Source: Flavobacterium ichthyis (GTDB taxonomy: Bacteria; Bacteroidota; Bacteroidia; Flavobacteriales; Flavobacteriaceae). Taken from it: a DNA stretch of 64,000 bases. The notes under the pieces are model-generated. The model saw only the letters and a list, made by a program, of their open reading frames with translations. It made no database searches and was not told the DNA's origin. Positions 7,812 through 17,430 of this stretch are shown here, one piece after another (the stretch's first letter is position 1; each line of letters begins with the position of its first letter). A program made the translations under genes and the position numbers. The stretch spans positions 1-64,000 of the forward strand of contig NZ_JAABLM010000002.1 of the NCBI RefSeq assembly GCF_009915155.1, in the 5' to 3' direction.

Positions 7812-9848
7812 ATGAGTACATCTCAAAATAATTTATTTCAAAAAGAGTTGGTCAGCGAAGCTTTCAAACAATCCTTCGTGAAACTCAACCCCAAAATAAT
7901 GTTCAAAAATCCAATACTATTTACGGTTGAAATTGGAACAGCCATCATGTTTTTTGTCTGTCTTTTAATTCTTTTCTCCCCTCCTTTGGAATGGTCTGGG
8001 GAGGCTCAAGGAAGTTTCTTTTATAATTTCACAATTTTTCTAGTTTTATTTCTAACCTTGCTTTTTGCCAATTTTGCCGAAGCCATTGCTGAAGCAAGAG
8101 GAAAAGCACAAGCCGATAGTTTGCGAAAAACCCGTGAAGAAACACCTGCTAAATTAGAAAACGGTCAAACCATTTCGTCTGCTCAATTGAAAAAAGGTGA
8201 CATTTTTGTATGCGAAACTGGAGATATTATTGCAACCGATGGAGAAATAATCGAAGGTTTGGCTACCATAGACGAAAGTGCCATTACGGGCGAAAGTGCT
8301 CCAGTAATTAGAGAAGCTGGTGGTGATAAATCATCGGTAACCGGCGGAACAAAAGTATTATCCGATAAAATAAAAGTAATGGCAACTTCTGAACCTGGCG
8401 AAAGTTTTTTGGATAAAATGATTGCCTTGGTAGAAGGTGCAAGCCGTCAAAAAACGCCAAACGAAATTGCATTGACAATTTTACTAGCTGGATTCACTTT
8501 AGTATTTATTATTGTAACAGTTACATTAGCACCATTTGCAAAATATGCGAATGCACCAATCACGATTGCAGCGTTTATTTCACTTTTTGTGTGTTTGATT
8601 CCAACAACAATTGGTGGATTATTATCCGCTATTGGAATAGCTGGAATGGACCGAGCTTTACGTGCCAATGTCATTACAAAATCTGGAAAAGCGGTAGAAA
8701 CTGCTGGAGATATTGATGTTTTGCTTTTGGACAAAACAGGAACCATTACCATTGGAAACCGAAAAGCAACTGCTTTTTATCCAACAAAAGGAATTTCTAA
8801 AGAAGATTTTATCGAATCGGCTGTGTTGAGTTCGCTTGCAGATGATACGCCAGAAGGGAAAAGTATTGTGGAATTGGCTGGTCAAGATCTATCGAATAAA
8901 TTATCTATCGATGGTGCAACTTTAATCAAATTTACTGCAGAAACCAGAACTTCTGGTGTAATATTGAAAGATGGTACTAACATTAGAAAAGGTGCTCAAG
9001 ATGCGGCAAAAAATATTTCTGAAAAAGCTGGTAATTTGTTTCCAAAAGATATTGCACAGAAAGTGATTGATATTTCTTCTAATGGAGGAACTCCTTTGGT
9101 AGTCATCAAAAACAACGAAGTTCAAGGTGTAATTGAGTTGCAGGACATCATCAAAACCGGAATGAAAGAACGTTTTGAACGCTTACGCAAAATGGGAATC
9201 AAGACGGTTATGGTTACCGGAGATAATCCGCTTACGGCAAAATTTATCGCAGAAAAAGCGGGTGTTGATGATTTTATTGCCGAAGCAAAACCTGAAGATA
9301 AAATGAATTACATCAAAAAAGAGCAAGCCGAAGGAAGATTGGTTGCCATGATGGGTGACGGAACCAATGACGCTCCTGCCTTAGCTCAAGCCAATGTTGG
9401 TGTAGCCATGAACAGCGGAACTCAAGCTGCAAAAGAAGCCGGAAATATGGTGGATTTAGATAATGACCCAACCAAGTTAATCGAAATTGTAGAAATTGGA
9501 AAGCAACTTTTGATGACAAGAGGAACGTTAACAACCTTCTCCATTGCGAATGATGTGGCGAAGTATTTTGCCATCATTCCAGCGCTTTTTATCACAGCAA
9601 TTCCAGCTTTGCAAGGTTTGAACATTATGGGTTTACACAGTCCTGAAAGTGCCATTTTATCGGCAGTAATCTTTAATGCGATTGCCATTCCGTTCCTGAT
9701 TCCGCTTGCTTTACGAGGCGTTGCTTACAAACCAATTGGTGCATCGGCTTTATTGCGTAGAAATTTATTCATCTACGGAATTGGTGGCGTGATTGTTCCT
9801 TTTATCGGAATAAAATTGATTGATTTAGTAGTGTCAATGTTTATTTAA
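7812..9848 (+). CDS. kdpB: K+-transporting P-type ATPase subunit KdpB
   Basis: 678 residues, P-type ATPase. Actuator motif TGES at 159-162, phosphorylation motif DKTGTIT with Asp307, and hinge motif GDGTNDAP at 515-522 are all intact; membrane helices lie before and after the catalytic domain. It hydrolyses ATP to drive potassium uptake through KdpA. In E. coli the serine of TGES is phosphorylated to inhibit the pump at high potassium; that serine is kept (Ser162). Confidence 0.97.
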   Translation: MSTSQNNLFQKELVSEAFKQSFVKLNPKIMFKNPILFTVEIGTAIMFFVCLLILFSPPLEWSGEAQGSFFYNFTIFLVLFLTLLFANFAEAIAEARGKAQADSLRKTREETPAKLENGQTISSAQLKKGDIFVCETGDIIATDGEIIEGLATIDESAITGESAPVIREAGGDKSSVTGGTKVLSDKIKVMATSEPGESFLDKMIALVEGASRQKTPNEIALTILLAGFTLVFIIVTVTLAPFAKYANAPITIAAFISLFVCLIPTTIGGLLSAIGIAGMDRALRANVITKSGKAVETAGDIDVLLLDKTGTITIGNRKATAFYPTKGISKEDFIESAVLSSLADDTPEGKSIVELAGQDLSNKLSIDGATLIKFTAETRTSGVILKDGTNIRKGAQDAAKNISEKAGNLFPKDIAQKVIDISSNGGTPLVVIKNNEVQGVIELQDIIKTGMKERFERLRKMGIKTVMVTGDNPLTAKFIAEKAGVDDFIAEAKPEDKMNYIKKEQAEGRLVAMMGDGTNDAPALAQANVGVAMNSGTQAAKEAGNMVDLDNDPTKLIEIVEIGKQLLMTRGTLTTFSIANDVAKYFAIIPALFITAIPALQGLNIMGLHSPESAILSAVIFNAIAIPFLIPLALRGVAYKPIGASALLRRNLFIYGIGGVIVPFIGIKLIDLVVSMFI

Positions 9849-10008
9849 AAGAGAAAATAGAGTATGGAAAATAGAACACGGACAAATCTAAATTTAACTT
9901 AAAGAAAAACTTTGTGTCTTCGTGCCTTCGTGGCAAAATAAATAGAAATTATGAAATGAGCATTTTTGCGAATTACATAACACCATTAAAAATAATAAAT
10001 ATTTAGTT
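9849..10008 (+). repeat. Repeat-bearing gap between kdpB and kdpC
   Basis: 160 bases without a gene inside the operon. At 9910-9936 it holds an imperfect repeat of the TTTGTGTCTTCGTGCCTTCG type, related to the CTTTGCG-type repeat at 11761-11790. No terminator is visible, so read-through from kdpB into kdpC is expected. Such runs are scattered through flavobacterial intergenic DNA (recalled). Confidence 0.6.
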
Positions 10009-10569
10009 ATGAAAGAAAATATACTACCAGCAATCCGGTTAACCGTTTTTTGTGCCGTGTTTTTCTCAGGACTTTACACCTTGATTATTCTCGGAATTGC
10101 ACAATTCGCACCCAATCAAGGGAAAGGCGAAATTGTTGTCGTTAACGGAAAAAATCATCACATCAATGTGGCACAGAAATTTACAGATAATAAATACTTT
10201 TGGTCTCGACCATCAGCGGTAGATTACAATGGGGCTGGTTCTGGCGGAAGCAACAAAGGACCAAACAATCCTGATTATTTAGCCGAAGTTCAAACCCGAA
10301 TCGATACTTTTTTATTGAAAAATCCATCGGTTAAACGTAGCGAAGTTCCATCGGAATTAGTTACAGCTTCAGGAAGTGGATTGGATCCAAATCTTTCGGT
10401 TCAAGGTGCCAAAGTTCAGGCGAAACGCATAGCTGAAAGTAGAAAAATTTCGGAAGAGAAAGTGTTGGAAATCATTCTGAAGAATACCGAAAAACCACTT
10501 TTAGGAATGTTGGGTACTGAAAAAATAAATGTGTTGAAATTAAATATTGAATTGGATAAATTAAAATAG
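10009..10569 (+). CDS. kdpC: K+-transporting ATPase subunit KdpC
   Basis: 186 residues with an N-terminal membrane helix (about 8-30) and a periplasmic domain holding the KdpC signature FWSRPSAVDYNGAGSGGSN and the following GPNNPDYL. KdpC is an essential single-pass subunit that raises the ATP affinity of KdpB. It is followed by the palindromic element at 10576 and then the outer-membrane barrel gene 63 bases downstream. Confidence 0.96.
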   Translation: MKENILPAIRLTVFCAVFFSGLYTLIILGIAQFAPNQGKGEIVVVNGKNHHINVAQKFTDNKYFWSRPSAVDYNGAGSGGSNKGPNNPDYLAEVQTRIDTFLLKNPSVKRSEVPSELVTASGSGLDPNLSVQGAKVQAKRIAESRKISEEKVLEIILKNTEKPLLGMLGTEKINVLKLNIELDKLK

Positions 10570-10575
10570 TTATAC

Positions 10576-10607
10576 AACTCTTTCAGGGTTTGAACACTGA
10601 AAGAGTT
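10576..10607. repeat. Palindromic element, copy 2 (imperfect)
   Basis: AACTCTTTCAGGGTTT, a G, then a 15-base second arm that is the reverse complement of the first apart from a one-base loss and one change near the loop. It is the same design as 5379-5411 and 57853-57885. It lies between kdpC and the barrel gene and has no T run. Confidence 0.8.
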
Positions 10608-10632
10608 AAAATGACAGATAATAATTATAAAA

Positions 10633-11715
10633 ATGAAAAAATTAATAATTACTGCTTTAGTAGCATTCGGTTGTACAACAATAAACGCTCAAGAGGCAGT
10701 AAAAGAAAACAGACCATTGACCTTTTCAGGATATGTGGAAACGTATTATAGTTATGATTTTGGAAATCCTGACAACCACATTCGACCTGGATTCATTTAT
10801 AGTCACAACAAACACAACGAGTTAAACCTAAATTTGGGCTTGGCAAAAGTGAATTATGCCAAAGATAACGTCCGTGGAAATTTAGCCATTATGGCGGGAA
10901 CTTATGCCGAATATAATTTAGCTGGCGAACAAGATTTATTGAAAAATGTTTTTGAAGCGAACGTTGGTGTGAAAATTTCCTCAAAACATAATTTATGGAT
11001 TGATGCAGGAATTATGCCTTCTCACATTGGTTTTGAAAGTGCGATTGGAAAAGATTGCCAGACTCTAACGAGAAGTATTTTGGCCGACAATTCTCCTTAT
11101 TATGAAGCTGGAGCAAAAATTGGCTACACTTCGCCATCAGAAAAATGGTATTTGAGTGCGATGTACTTGAACGGTTGGCAACGTATCCAGAAGATTGAAG
11201 GCAATCAAACGCCTGCTTTTGGAACTCAAATTACATATAAACCAACTGATAATACGACTCTAAACTGGAGTACATATATTGGAAACGAGCAACCTGATAA
11301 CGACAGAAAATGGCGTTATTTCAATAATTTTTATGGACAATTTAAGTTTTCTGAAAAGATTAATTTAACTGCCGGATTTGATATTGGTGCACAACAAACC
11401 GTGAATGGAAGTAGCGATTATGACATTTGGTTTTCGCCAATTTTGATTTTGCAGCACAAGCCAACGGCTAAAACTCAAATTGCAGTTCGAGCTGAATATT
11501 ACCAAGATGAACAAGGAGTAATTATCGCCACGGGAACTGAAAACGGATTTAAAACCTACGGATTTTCAGCTAATTTTGATTATTTAGTTTCCGATAATGT
11601 GATGTTCAGAATTGAAGCTAGAAATTTAGCAAGCAGAGATGAAGTGTTTATAAAAGATGGAAATCCGACGAATAGTAATACTTTTTTGACGACTTCATTG
11701 GCGATTTCATTTTAA
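10633..11715 (+). CDS. Outer-membrane beta-barrel protein (porin-like) of the kdp locus
   Basis: 360 residues. A signal peptide (MKKLIITALVAFGCTTINAQ, cleavage after Ala19 or Gln20) is followed by alternating amphipathic strands ending in a final Phe (SLAISF), typical of an outer-membrane barrel. It fits the BBP2-like porin group. Set between kdpC and the KdpD-like sensor, it is probably co-expressed with the pump. I infer a role in moving K+ or other small solutes across the outer membrane when potassium is scarce; specificity cannot be read from sequence. Confidence 0.8.
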   Translation: MKKLIITALVAFGCTTINAQEAVKENRPLTFSGYVETYYSYDFGNPDNHIRPGFIYSHNKHNELNLNLGLAKVNYAKDNVRGNLAIMAGTYAEYNLAGEQDLLKNVFEANVGVKISSKHNLWIDAGIMPSHIGFESAIGKDCQTLTRSILADNSPYYEAGAKIGYTSPSEKWYLSAMYLNGWQRIQKIEGNQTPAFGTQITYKPTDNTTLNWSTYIGNEQPDNDRKWRYFNNFYGQFKFSEKINLTAGFDIGAQQTVNGSSDYDIWFSPILILQHKPTAKTQIAVRAEYYQDEQGVIIATGTENGFKTYGFSANFDYLVSDNVMFRIEARNLASRDEVFIKDGNPTNSNTFLTTSLAISF

Positions 11716-11723
11716 ATGAATGG

Positions 11724-11790
11724 TCTCGCAAAGATGCGAAGTAGCAAAGATGTTGATAGTATAACTTTGCGTCTTTGGGTCTTTGCGAGA
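11724..11790. repeat. Inverted CTTTGCG-type repeat before kdpD
   Basis: TCTCGCAAAGA (11724-11734) is the exact reverse complement of TCTTTGCGAGA (11780-11790); the interior holds further CTTTGCGT-like units. It lies between the barrel gene and the kdpD-like start at 11810. Whether it ends or regulates transcription is unknown. Confidence 0.7.
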
Positions 11791-11809
11791 AAATTTTGTG
11801 GCTAATAAC

Positions 11810-12937
11810 ATGGAACAAGAAAAACAAAATAACGCCCAACATTTCCTCGATTTAATCCAGAAATCACGCAAAGGAAAGTTTAAAATCTACATTGGTATGA
11901 GTGCTGGTGTGGGGAAAACTTATCGTATGCTTCAAGAAGCTCACACGCTTTTGAAGAATGGAATCGATGTTAAAATTGGTTATATCGAAACGCATTTTCG
12001 CAAAGAAACTCACGAATTGCTGGATGGTTTGCCTATAATTCCGAGGAGAAGTATTTTCTACAAAGGAAAAAACCTGGAGGAAATGGACGTTCAAGCCATC
12101 ATCAATTTACGTCCGGAAGTTGTGATTGTAGATGAATTGGCTCATACGAATATCGAAGGAAGCAAAAATGAAAAACGTTGGCAAGATGTTTTGGAGATTC
12201 TGGAAGCCGGAATCAATGTGATTTCCGCGGTAAATATCCAACATATTGAGAGTTTGAATGAAGATGTAAAACGCATTACTGGCGTTGATGTTCAAGAACG
12301 GATTCCCGATAATGTGTTGCGATTGGCAGATGAAGTGGTAAATATCGATTTGACTTCAGAAGATTTGATTTCGAGGTTGAAAGCTGGAAAAATTTATACT
12401 GAAGATAAAATCCAAACGGCTTTGTCGAACTTTTTTAAAGCCGATAAAATCCTGCAATTGCGTGAATTGGCATTAAAGGAAGTTGCGAGCCAAGTGGTTC
12501 GGAAAGTAGAAAATGAAGTCCCAAAAAATCTGGCTATAAAGCATGAAAAATTACTTGCTTGTATCAGTAGTAATGATAAAACTGCCAAAATTGTAATCCG
12601 AAAAACGGCAAGATTGGCGAGTTATTACAACGGAAGTTGGTCTGTCTTATATGTAGAAACACCAAAAGAAAGCCCTACTAAAATTGCTTTAAATAAACAG
12701 CGTCATTTGATTAATAATTTTAAATTAGCCACACAATTGGGTGCCGAAGTCATCAAGATTGAAAGTTCAAATATTACCGAAGCAATGCTGAAAATCGTAG
12801 TGCAAAAAAACATCACAACGGTTTGTATCGGCAAGCCACATTTCAATTTATTTAAAGTAATTTTGTCCACCACTATTTTCAGAAAATTATTAAATAGCTT
12901 ATCAAAATCAAATGTAGATTTAGTGATTTTATCCTAA
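11810..12937 (+). CDS. kdpD: Stand-alone KdpD N-terminal sensor protein (KdpD and Usp domains)
   Basis: 375 residues. Residues about 18-225 are the KdpD sensor domain (Walker A GMSAGVGKT with Lys36; VVIVDELAHTN as Walker B; SAVNIQHIESLND-like segment), and 245-375 are a universal-stress-type domain. The four membrane helices and kinase core of the 894-residue E. coli KdpD are absent. This is not a truncation: the reading frame ends cleanly and a complete kinase gene follows. ATG 11810 is preferred over a TTG at 11783 that lies in repeat DNA. It probably signals to the kinase at 13058 (inference). Confidence 0.88.
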   Translation: MEQEKQNNAQHFLDLIQKSRKGKFKIYIGMSAGVGKTYRMLQEAHTLLKNGIDVKIGYIETHFRKETHELLDGLPIIPRRSIFYKGKNLEEMDVQAIINLRPEVVIVDELAHTNIEGSKNEKRWQDVLEILEAGINVISAVNIQHIESLNEDVKRITGVDVQERIPDNVLRLADEVVNIDLTSEDLISRLKAGKIYTEDKIQTALSNFFKADKILQLRELALKEVASQVVRKVENEVPKNLAIKHEKLLACISSNDKTAKIVIRKTARLASYYNGSWSVLYVETPKESPTKIALNKQRHLINNFKLATQLGAEVIKIESSNITEAMLKIVVQKNITTVCIGKPHFNLFKVILSTTIFRKLLNSLSKSNVDLVILS

Positions 12938-12943
12938 AAAAAA

Positions 12944-12999
12944 AGACAGGAATTACACGAATTTCCACTAAATTAATCTGTAACAATCTGTATCAACTA
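12944..12999 (+). repeat. AATCTGT/ACACGAA-type dispersed repeat
   Basis: The stretch contains GGAATTACACGAATTTCCAC and AATCTGTAACAATCTGTAT, a repeat style common in Bacteroidota intergenic DNA (recalled). It fills the gap between kdpD and the kinase gene. No promoter box is evident. Confidence 0.5.
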
Positions 13000-13057
13000 A
13001 TAAAATACAGCAACTTTAATTTTCCTAATTCCTTAATGGTTTAGAAAAAACAGTACT

Positions 13058-14776
13058 ATGAAAATAAAAACCAAACTAAATCTAGCTGTCGGATTGTTAT
13101 TCCTCTTAATAATTGTGCTTTCTTTGGTAAGTACTTTTTATATTTTTTCGATAAAAAAAGATACCCAAAACATCCTGAAAGCCAATTACAACACCTTGGA
13201 ATATGCTAGAAATATGCTTTCTGCATTGGATGAAATTGCTGAAGACGAACCAAAAGCCATTCTTCTTTTTGAAAAAAACCTACAACAACAAAGCGACAAC
13301 ATTACAGAAGCAGGCGAAAAAAAAGCAACTCAAAACTTGCAAAAAAAATTCGAGCAATTAGAACTTGACCCTAAAAATGAAAAACTAAAATCACAGATTC
13401 GGCAAGACATTTTTGAGATTATGAAACTCAATATGAATGCCATAAAAATCAAAAGTGATATTGCCAAAGAAAACGCCGAAACTGCCAATTTATGGATTGC
13501 TATCGTGGGAACATTATGCTTTTTAATTGCTTTTAATTTGTTAGTGAATTTGCCTAATAATATTGCCAATCCGATAAAAGAATTAACGGAAAGTATCAAG
13601 CAAATTGCCAACCGGAATTATTCCGAACGTGTTCATTTTCAAAACCATAACGAATATGGCGATTTGGCAAAATCGTTCAACACCATGGCAGAAAAATTGG
13701 AAGAATATTCTAACAGTAGTTTGCACAAATTGACCTTTGAAAAAAAACGATTGGAAACGTTAATTAACAATATGCACGACCCCATCATTGGATTGGACTA
13801 TGACGGAATTATTCTGTTTGTTAATGAGGAAGCTTTAAAGATTACTGGGCTAAAACAAGAAGAAGTTATCGGACAATTGGCTACAACTTTGGCCTTGAAA
13901 AACGATTTGATGAAGTCCTTAATCATCAACGAATTGGAAAGTCCGAAAACACATCCTATGAAAATTTTTGCCGATGGAAAAGAAAGTTATTTCGAAAAAG
14001 AAACGGTAAACATCACTATAAAACCAACTGGAGAAGAACAATCTATCGACATTGGAAACGTCATCATCTTGCGAAACATTACCCTTTTTAAGGAACTGGA
14101 TTTTGCCAAAACCAACTTTATTGCAACCGTTTCGCACGAATTAAAAACACCAATTGCTTCCATAAAAATGAGTTTGCAACTATTAGAAAATACTTCAACT
14201 GGAGCTATAAATGACGATCAAAAACAACTGATAGAGAGTATTAAAGATGATAGTCAGCGGTTATTAAAAATAACTGGCGAATTATTAGAATTATCACAAT
14301 TAGAAACCGGAAACATCCAATTGAATATAGAAAAAAGTTATCCGAATGAAATTGCAAAATACGCTATTGAAGCGGTTAAAGTTCAAGCAGAACAAAAACA
14401 GATTGATGTTGTACTGGAATCTGCATCTAATTTATCAAAAGTAAAAGCAGATAGCGAAAAATCATCTTGGGTTTTAATTAATTTCTTGACCAATGCTATT
14501 CGTTATTCCTCGGAAGATAGTATTGTAACTGTAAAATTGAAACAAGAGAACAACCAAATTGTTTTTCAAGTTACCGATAAAGGAAAAGGAATTGACAAGC
14601 GTTATCAGTCGAAAGTTTTTGATAAATATTTTCAAATTCCAGGGAGTCATAAATCGGGAACTGGATTGGGTTTAGCTATTTCCAAAGAATTTATTGAAGC
14701 TCAGAATGGAAGCATCGGCTTGGAAAGCGAATTGGGTTTGGGAAGCACTTTTTATTTTAAATTACCCATTGCCTAA
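13058..14776 (+). CDS. Membrane sensor histidine kinase of the kdp locus (HAMP-PAS-HisKA-HATPase)
   Basis: 572 residues. Two membrane helices (about 7-30 and 147-168) bracket a roughly 115-residue sensor region; then HAMP (170-225), PAS (235-350), HisKA with His360 in VSHELKTP, and HATPase_c with N box NFLTNAIRYSS, G1 DKGKGID and G2 GTGLGLAISK. It sits where the C-terminal half of a classical KdpD would be, so KdpD function appears divided between two proteins. The likely phospho-target is the NtrC-type regulator at 4007, the only response regulator in the locus (inference). PAS could sense redox or a ligand. Confidence 0.9.
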   Translation: MKIKTKLNLAVGLLFLLIIVLSLVSTFYIFSIKKDTQNILKANYNTLEYARNMLSALDEIAEDEPKAILLFEKNLQQQSDNITEAGEKKATQNLQKKFEQLELDPKNEKLKSQIRQDIFEIMKLNMNAIKIKSDIAKENAETANLWIAIVGTLCFLIAFNLLVNLPNNIANPIKELTESIKQIANRNYSERVHFQNHNEYGDLAKSFNTMAEKLEEYSNSSLHKLTFEKKRLETLINNMHDPIIGLDYDGIILFVNEEALKITGLKQEEVIGQLATTLALKNDLMKSLIINELESPKTHPMKIFADGKESYFEKETVNITIKPTGEEQSIDIGNVIILRNITLFKELDFAKTNFIATVSHELKTPIASIKMSLQLLENTSTGAINDDQKQLIESIKDDSQRLLKITGELLELSQLETGNIQLNIEKSYPNEIAKYAIEAVKVQAEQKQIDVVLESASNLSKVKADSEKSSWVLINFLTNAIRYSSEDSIVTVKLKQENNQIVFQVTDKGKGIDKRYQSKVFDKYFQIPGSHKSGTGLGLAISKEFIEAQNGSIGLESELGLGSTFYFKLPIA

Positions 14777-14952
14777 ACTTTTACTACCCTATTTTAATAG
14801 TTCGATCTTTAAGCTTTTCTTTTAAATTATAGAAAAAAACCTATTTGAGGGTACAACCTTACCAAAAGCATTTTTGTACATTTACAGCTTCTGAAAATTA
14901 AAAATAAAAAATTCAGAACTCTAAATTCAGAACTCTAAAATCAAAAATCAAA

Positions 14953-15771
14953 ATGTCTGTAGCGAAAAAAGATTATAAAAGAATAACCACCAAGTCCTTG
15001 ATTGAAATGAAAGCCAATGGCGAAAAAATTTCGATGTTGACGGCTTATGATTTTACAATGGCAAAAATCGTTGATACTGCTGGTGTTGATGTGATTTTGG
15101 TGGGTGATTCGGCTTCAAATGTAATGGCGGGTCACGAAACGACTTTGCCCATCACGTTAGACCAAATGATTTACCACGCATCAAGTGTTGTCAGAGCTAT
15201 CAACAGAGCTTTGGTTGTGGTGGATTTGCCTTTCGGAAGCTATCAATCGGATCCAAAAGAAGCACTTCGTTCTTCGATTAGGATCATGAAAGAAAGCGGT
15301 GGTCATGCTGTGAAACTGGAAGGCGGAAGCGAAATCAAAGATTCTATCAAAAAGATTTTGAATGCTGGAATTCCAGTAATGGGACATTTGGGCTTGACGC
15401 CTCAATCTATCTATAAATTCGGAACTTACACTGTTCGCGCCAAAGAGGAAGCCGAAGCCGAAAAACTGATTGAGGATGCTAAAATGCTGGAGAGAATTGG
15501 TTGTTTTGCCTTGGTTTTAGAAAAAATTCCAGCTCATTTGGCCGAAAAAGTAGCTAAAAGTATTTCAATCCCAGTAATAGGAATTGGAGCTGGTGGCGGT
15601 GTTGACGGACAAGTTCTCGTAATTCACGATATGTTGGGAATGAACAACGAATTTAGTCCAAGATTCTTAAGACGTTATATGGATTTATATGAAGGAATGA
15701 CCACGGCAATTGGTCAATATGTAGCAGATGTGAAATCGAGTGATTTCCCGAACGAGAAAGAACAATATTAA
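14953..15771 (+). CDS. panB: 3-methyl-2-oxobutanoate hydroxymethyltransferase
   Basis: 272 residues, full length. Signatures: [29 protein letters not shown] with metal-binding Asp, [17 protein letters not shown] and GHLGLTPQS. It transfers a hydroxymethyl group from 5,10-methylene-tetrahydrofolate to ketoisovalerate, the first committed step of pantothenate and CoA synthesis, in the cytosol. A repeat array begins three bases after its stop codon, and an RluA gene follows beyond it. Confidence 0.96.
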   Translation: MSVAKKDYKRITTKSLIEMKANGEKISMLTAYDFTMAKIVDTAGVDVILVGDSASNVMAGHETTLPITLDQMIYHASSVVRAINRALVVVDLPFGSYQSDPKEALRSSIRIMKESGGHAVKLEGGSEIKDSIKKILNAGIPVMGHLGLTPQSIYKFGTYTVRAKEEAEAEKLIEDAKMLERIGCFALVLEKIPAHLAEKVAKSISIPVIGIGAGGGVDGQVLVIHDMLGMNNEFSPRFLRRYMDLYEGMTTAIGQYVADVKSSDFPNEKEQY

Positions 15772-15773
15772 TT

Positions 15774-16015
<242 letters not shown>

Positions 16016-16090
16016 TATTTGATTTATATAGATTTAAAAAAATCAGTTATAAAATGTAAAATTCTAAATTATGAACCAAAAAAAGTATTT

Positions 16091-16447
16091 ATGCACCGTT
16101 TTAAAGAATTAGAAATTTGGAAAAAAAGTAGAAAATTTTGTTCCGAAATCTATAATACTACCGCTGATTTTCCTTCTGAAGAGAAATTTGGATTAACCAA
16201 TCAGCTTCGTCGAGCAAGTGTTTCAATTCCATCTAATATTGCTGAAGGAAGTGCTCGAAACTCGCAAAAAGACTTTGCTAGGTTTTTAGAAATTGCAATT
16301 GGTTCTGCTTATGAAATTGAAACACAACTCCTAATCGCATCAGATTTAGGCTTTTTAAATATTGACGATTTAAATCGTCTAATTAACAAGATAGAAGAAA
16401 TAATTAAAATGACCTCAAAATTTAGAGCCTCTATAAGTACAACATAA
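16091..16447 (+). CDS. Four-helix-bundle protein, S23/IVP type, cassette 1
   Basis: 118 residues, all helical. MHRFKELEIWKKSRKF, then LRRASVSIPSNIAEGSARNS, KDFARFLEIAIGSAYEIETQL are the marks of the S23 (23S rRNA intervening-sequence protein) four-helix-bundle family, which also includes the Avd accessory protein of diversity-generating retroelements. No rRNA, reverse transcriptase or variable repeat is nearby. The in-frame extension to 16001 comes from the repeat array, so ATG 16091 is chosen. It is flanked by inverted arrays and set between panB and rluA. Family members may bind RNA or partner proteins; function here is unknown. Confidence 0.88.
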   Translation: MHRFKELEIWKKSRKFCSEIYNTTADFPSEEKFGLTNQLRRASVSIPSNIAEGSARNSQKDFARFLEIAIGSAYEIETQLLIASDLGFLNIDDLNRLINKIEEIIKMTSKFRASISTT

Positions 16448-16458
16448 TCAACCAAAAA

Positions 16459-16669
16459 ATCTAGTAGTCCAACAAATCAAAGTAATCTAAGTAGTCTAAC
16501 AAATCCAAGTAATCCAAGTAGTCTAAGTAGTCCAAGAAGTTTAACAAATCCAAGTAGTCTAAGTAATCTAAGTAGTCTAAGTAATCTAAGTAGTCTAAGT
16601 AGTCTAAGTAATCTAAGTAGTCTAAGTAATCTAAGTAGTCTAACAAATCCAAGTAGTCTAAGTAGTCTA
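16459..16669 (+). repeat. Right 9-base tandem repeat array of four-helix-bundle cassette 1 (inverted)
   Basis: Units AAGTAGTCT and AAGTAATCT with AACAAATCC interruptions, about 23 copies. The reverse complement, AGACTACTT, is the same family as the left array unit. It ends exactly at the ATG of the RluA gene (16670), so the array supplies that gene's entire upstream region. Confidence 0.9.
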
Positions 16670-17359
16670 ATGAAAATAGTTTCCGATAAAAATAACCTCC
16701 AAGTCCTCCACGAAGACAATCATATTATTGTCATCAATAAACGTGTTGGCGATATCGTTCAAGGTGATAAAACGGGCGACAAACCTTTGAGTGAAGTCGT
16801 AAAAGAATATATCAAGGAGAAATACAACAAACCAGGTGAAGTTTTCCTAGGTGTCGTTCATCGGCTCGATCGTCCTACAACTGGAATTGTGGTTTTTGCT
16901 CGAACTTCAAAAGCACTGACCCGATTGAATGAACTTTTTGCCAACCGGGAAACCCAAAAAACCTATTGGGCGGTTGTGAAAAATAAACCAGCAGAAAAAG
17001 AAGCAAAACTCGTTCATTATCTCAAAAGAAATGAAAAAAACAATACTTCAAAAGCCCATTCACGAGAAGTTTCAGGAAGTAAATTGGCAAGTTTAGATTA
17101 TAAAATCATCAAGGAACTCAACAATTATTTTGCTCTCGAAATCAATTTACATACCGGAAGACACCATCAGATTCGGGCTCAATTATCAGCAATAGGTTGT
17201 CCCATAAAAGGCGATTTGAAATATGGTTTCGACCGAAGCAATCCCGATGGAGGCATTCATCTTCATGCTCGAAAATTGGTATTTATACATCCTGTTTCAA
17301 AGGAAGCGTTAACAATTACGGCTCCAGTTCCGCAAGATTCCGTTTGGAAATCAATTTAA
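16670..17359 (+). CDS. RluA-family 23S/tRNA pseudouridine synthase
   Basis: 229 residues, a single catalytic domain without an S4 domain. The catalytic motif HRLDRPTTG carries Asp67; the second motif HTGRHHQIRAQL is present. It isomerises uridine to pseudouridine in rRNA or tRNA; target not deducible. Its ATG abuts the repeat array, so it has no ordinary leader. I recall panB followed directly by this gene in other flavobacteria, which would make the four-helix-bundle cassette an insertion into a two-gene operon. Confidence 0.92.
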   Translation: MKIVSDKNNLQVLHEDNHIIVINKRVGDIVQGDKTGDKPLSEVVKEYIKEKYNKPGEVFLGVVHRLDRPTTGIVVFARTSKALTRLNELFANRETQKTYWAVVKNKPAEKEAKLVHYLKRNEKNNTSKAHSREVSGSKLASLDYKIIKELNNYFALEINLHTGRHHQIRAQLSAIGCPIKGDLKYGFDRSNPDGGIHLHARKLVFIHPVSKEALTITAPVPQDSVWKSI

Positions 17360-17430
17360 TTTTTTTCCTAGTAAAACATAAATTTTTCTTAATAAAAATG
17401 ATTACCTTCATATTAAGAAAAAATTATCCC

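Noticed and set aside
11810-12937. Truncated kdpD pseudogene
   Set aside because: Sensor and stress domains are complete, the frame closes cleanly, and a full kinase follows; a divided arrangement explains it better.
16091-16447. Remnant of a 23S rRNA intervening sequence or a diversity-generating retroelement
   Set aside because: No rRNA sequence, reverse transcriptase, template repeat or variable repeat is found in the window.
16461-16719. Minus-strand reading frames rich in LDY or LRLL repeats
   Set aside because: They are read-through of the 9-base repeat array, whose unit is a multiple of three and lacks stops; no start context and no real protein character.
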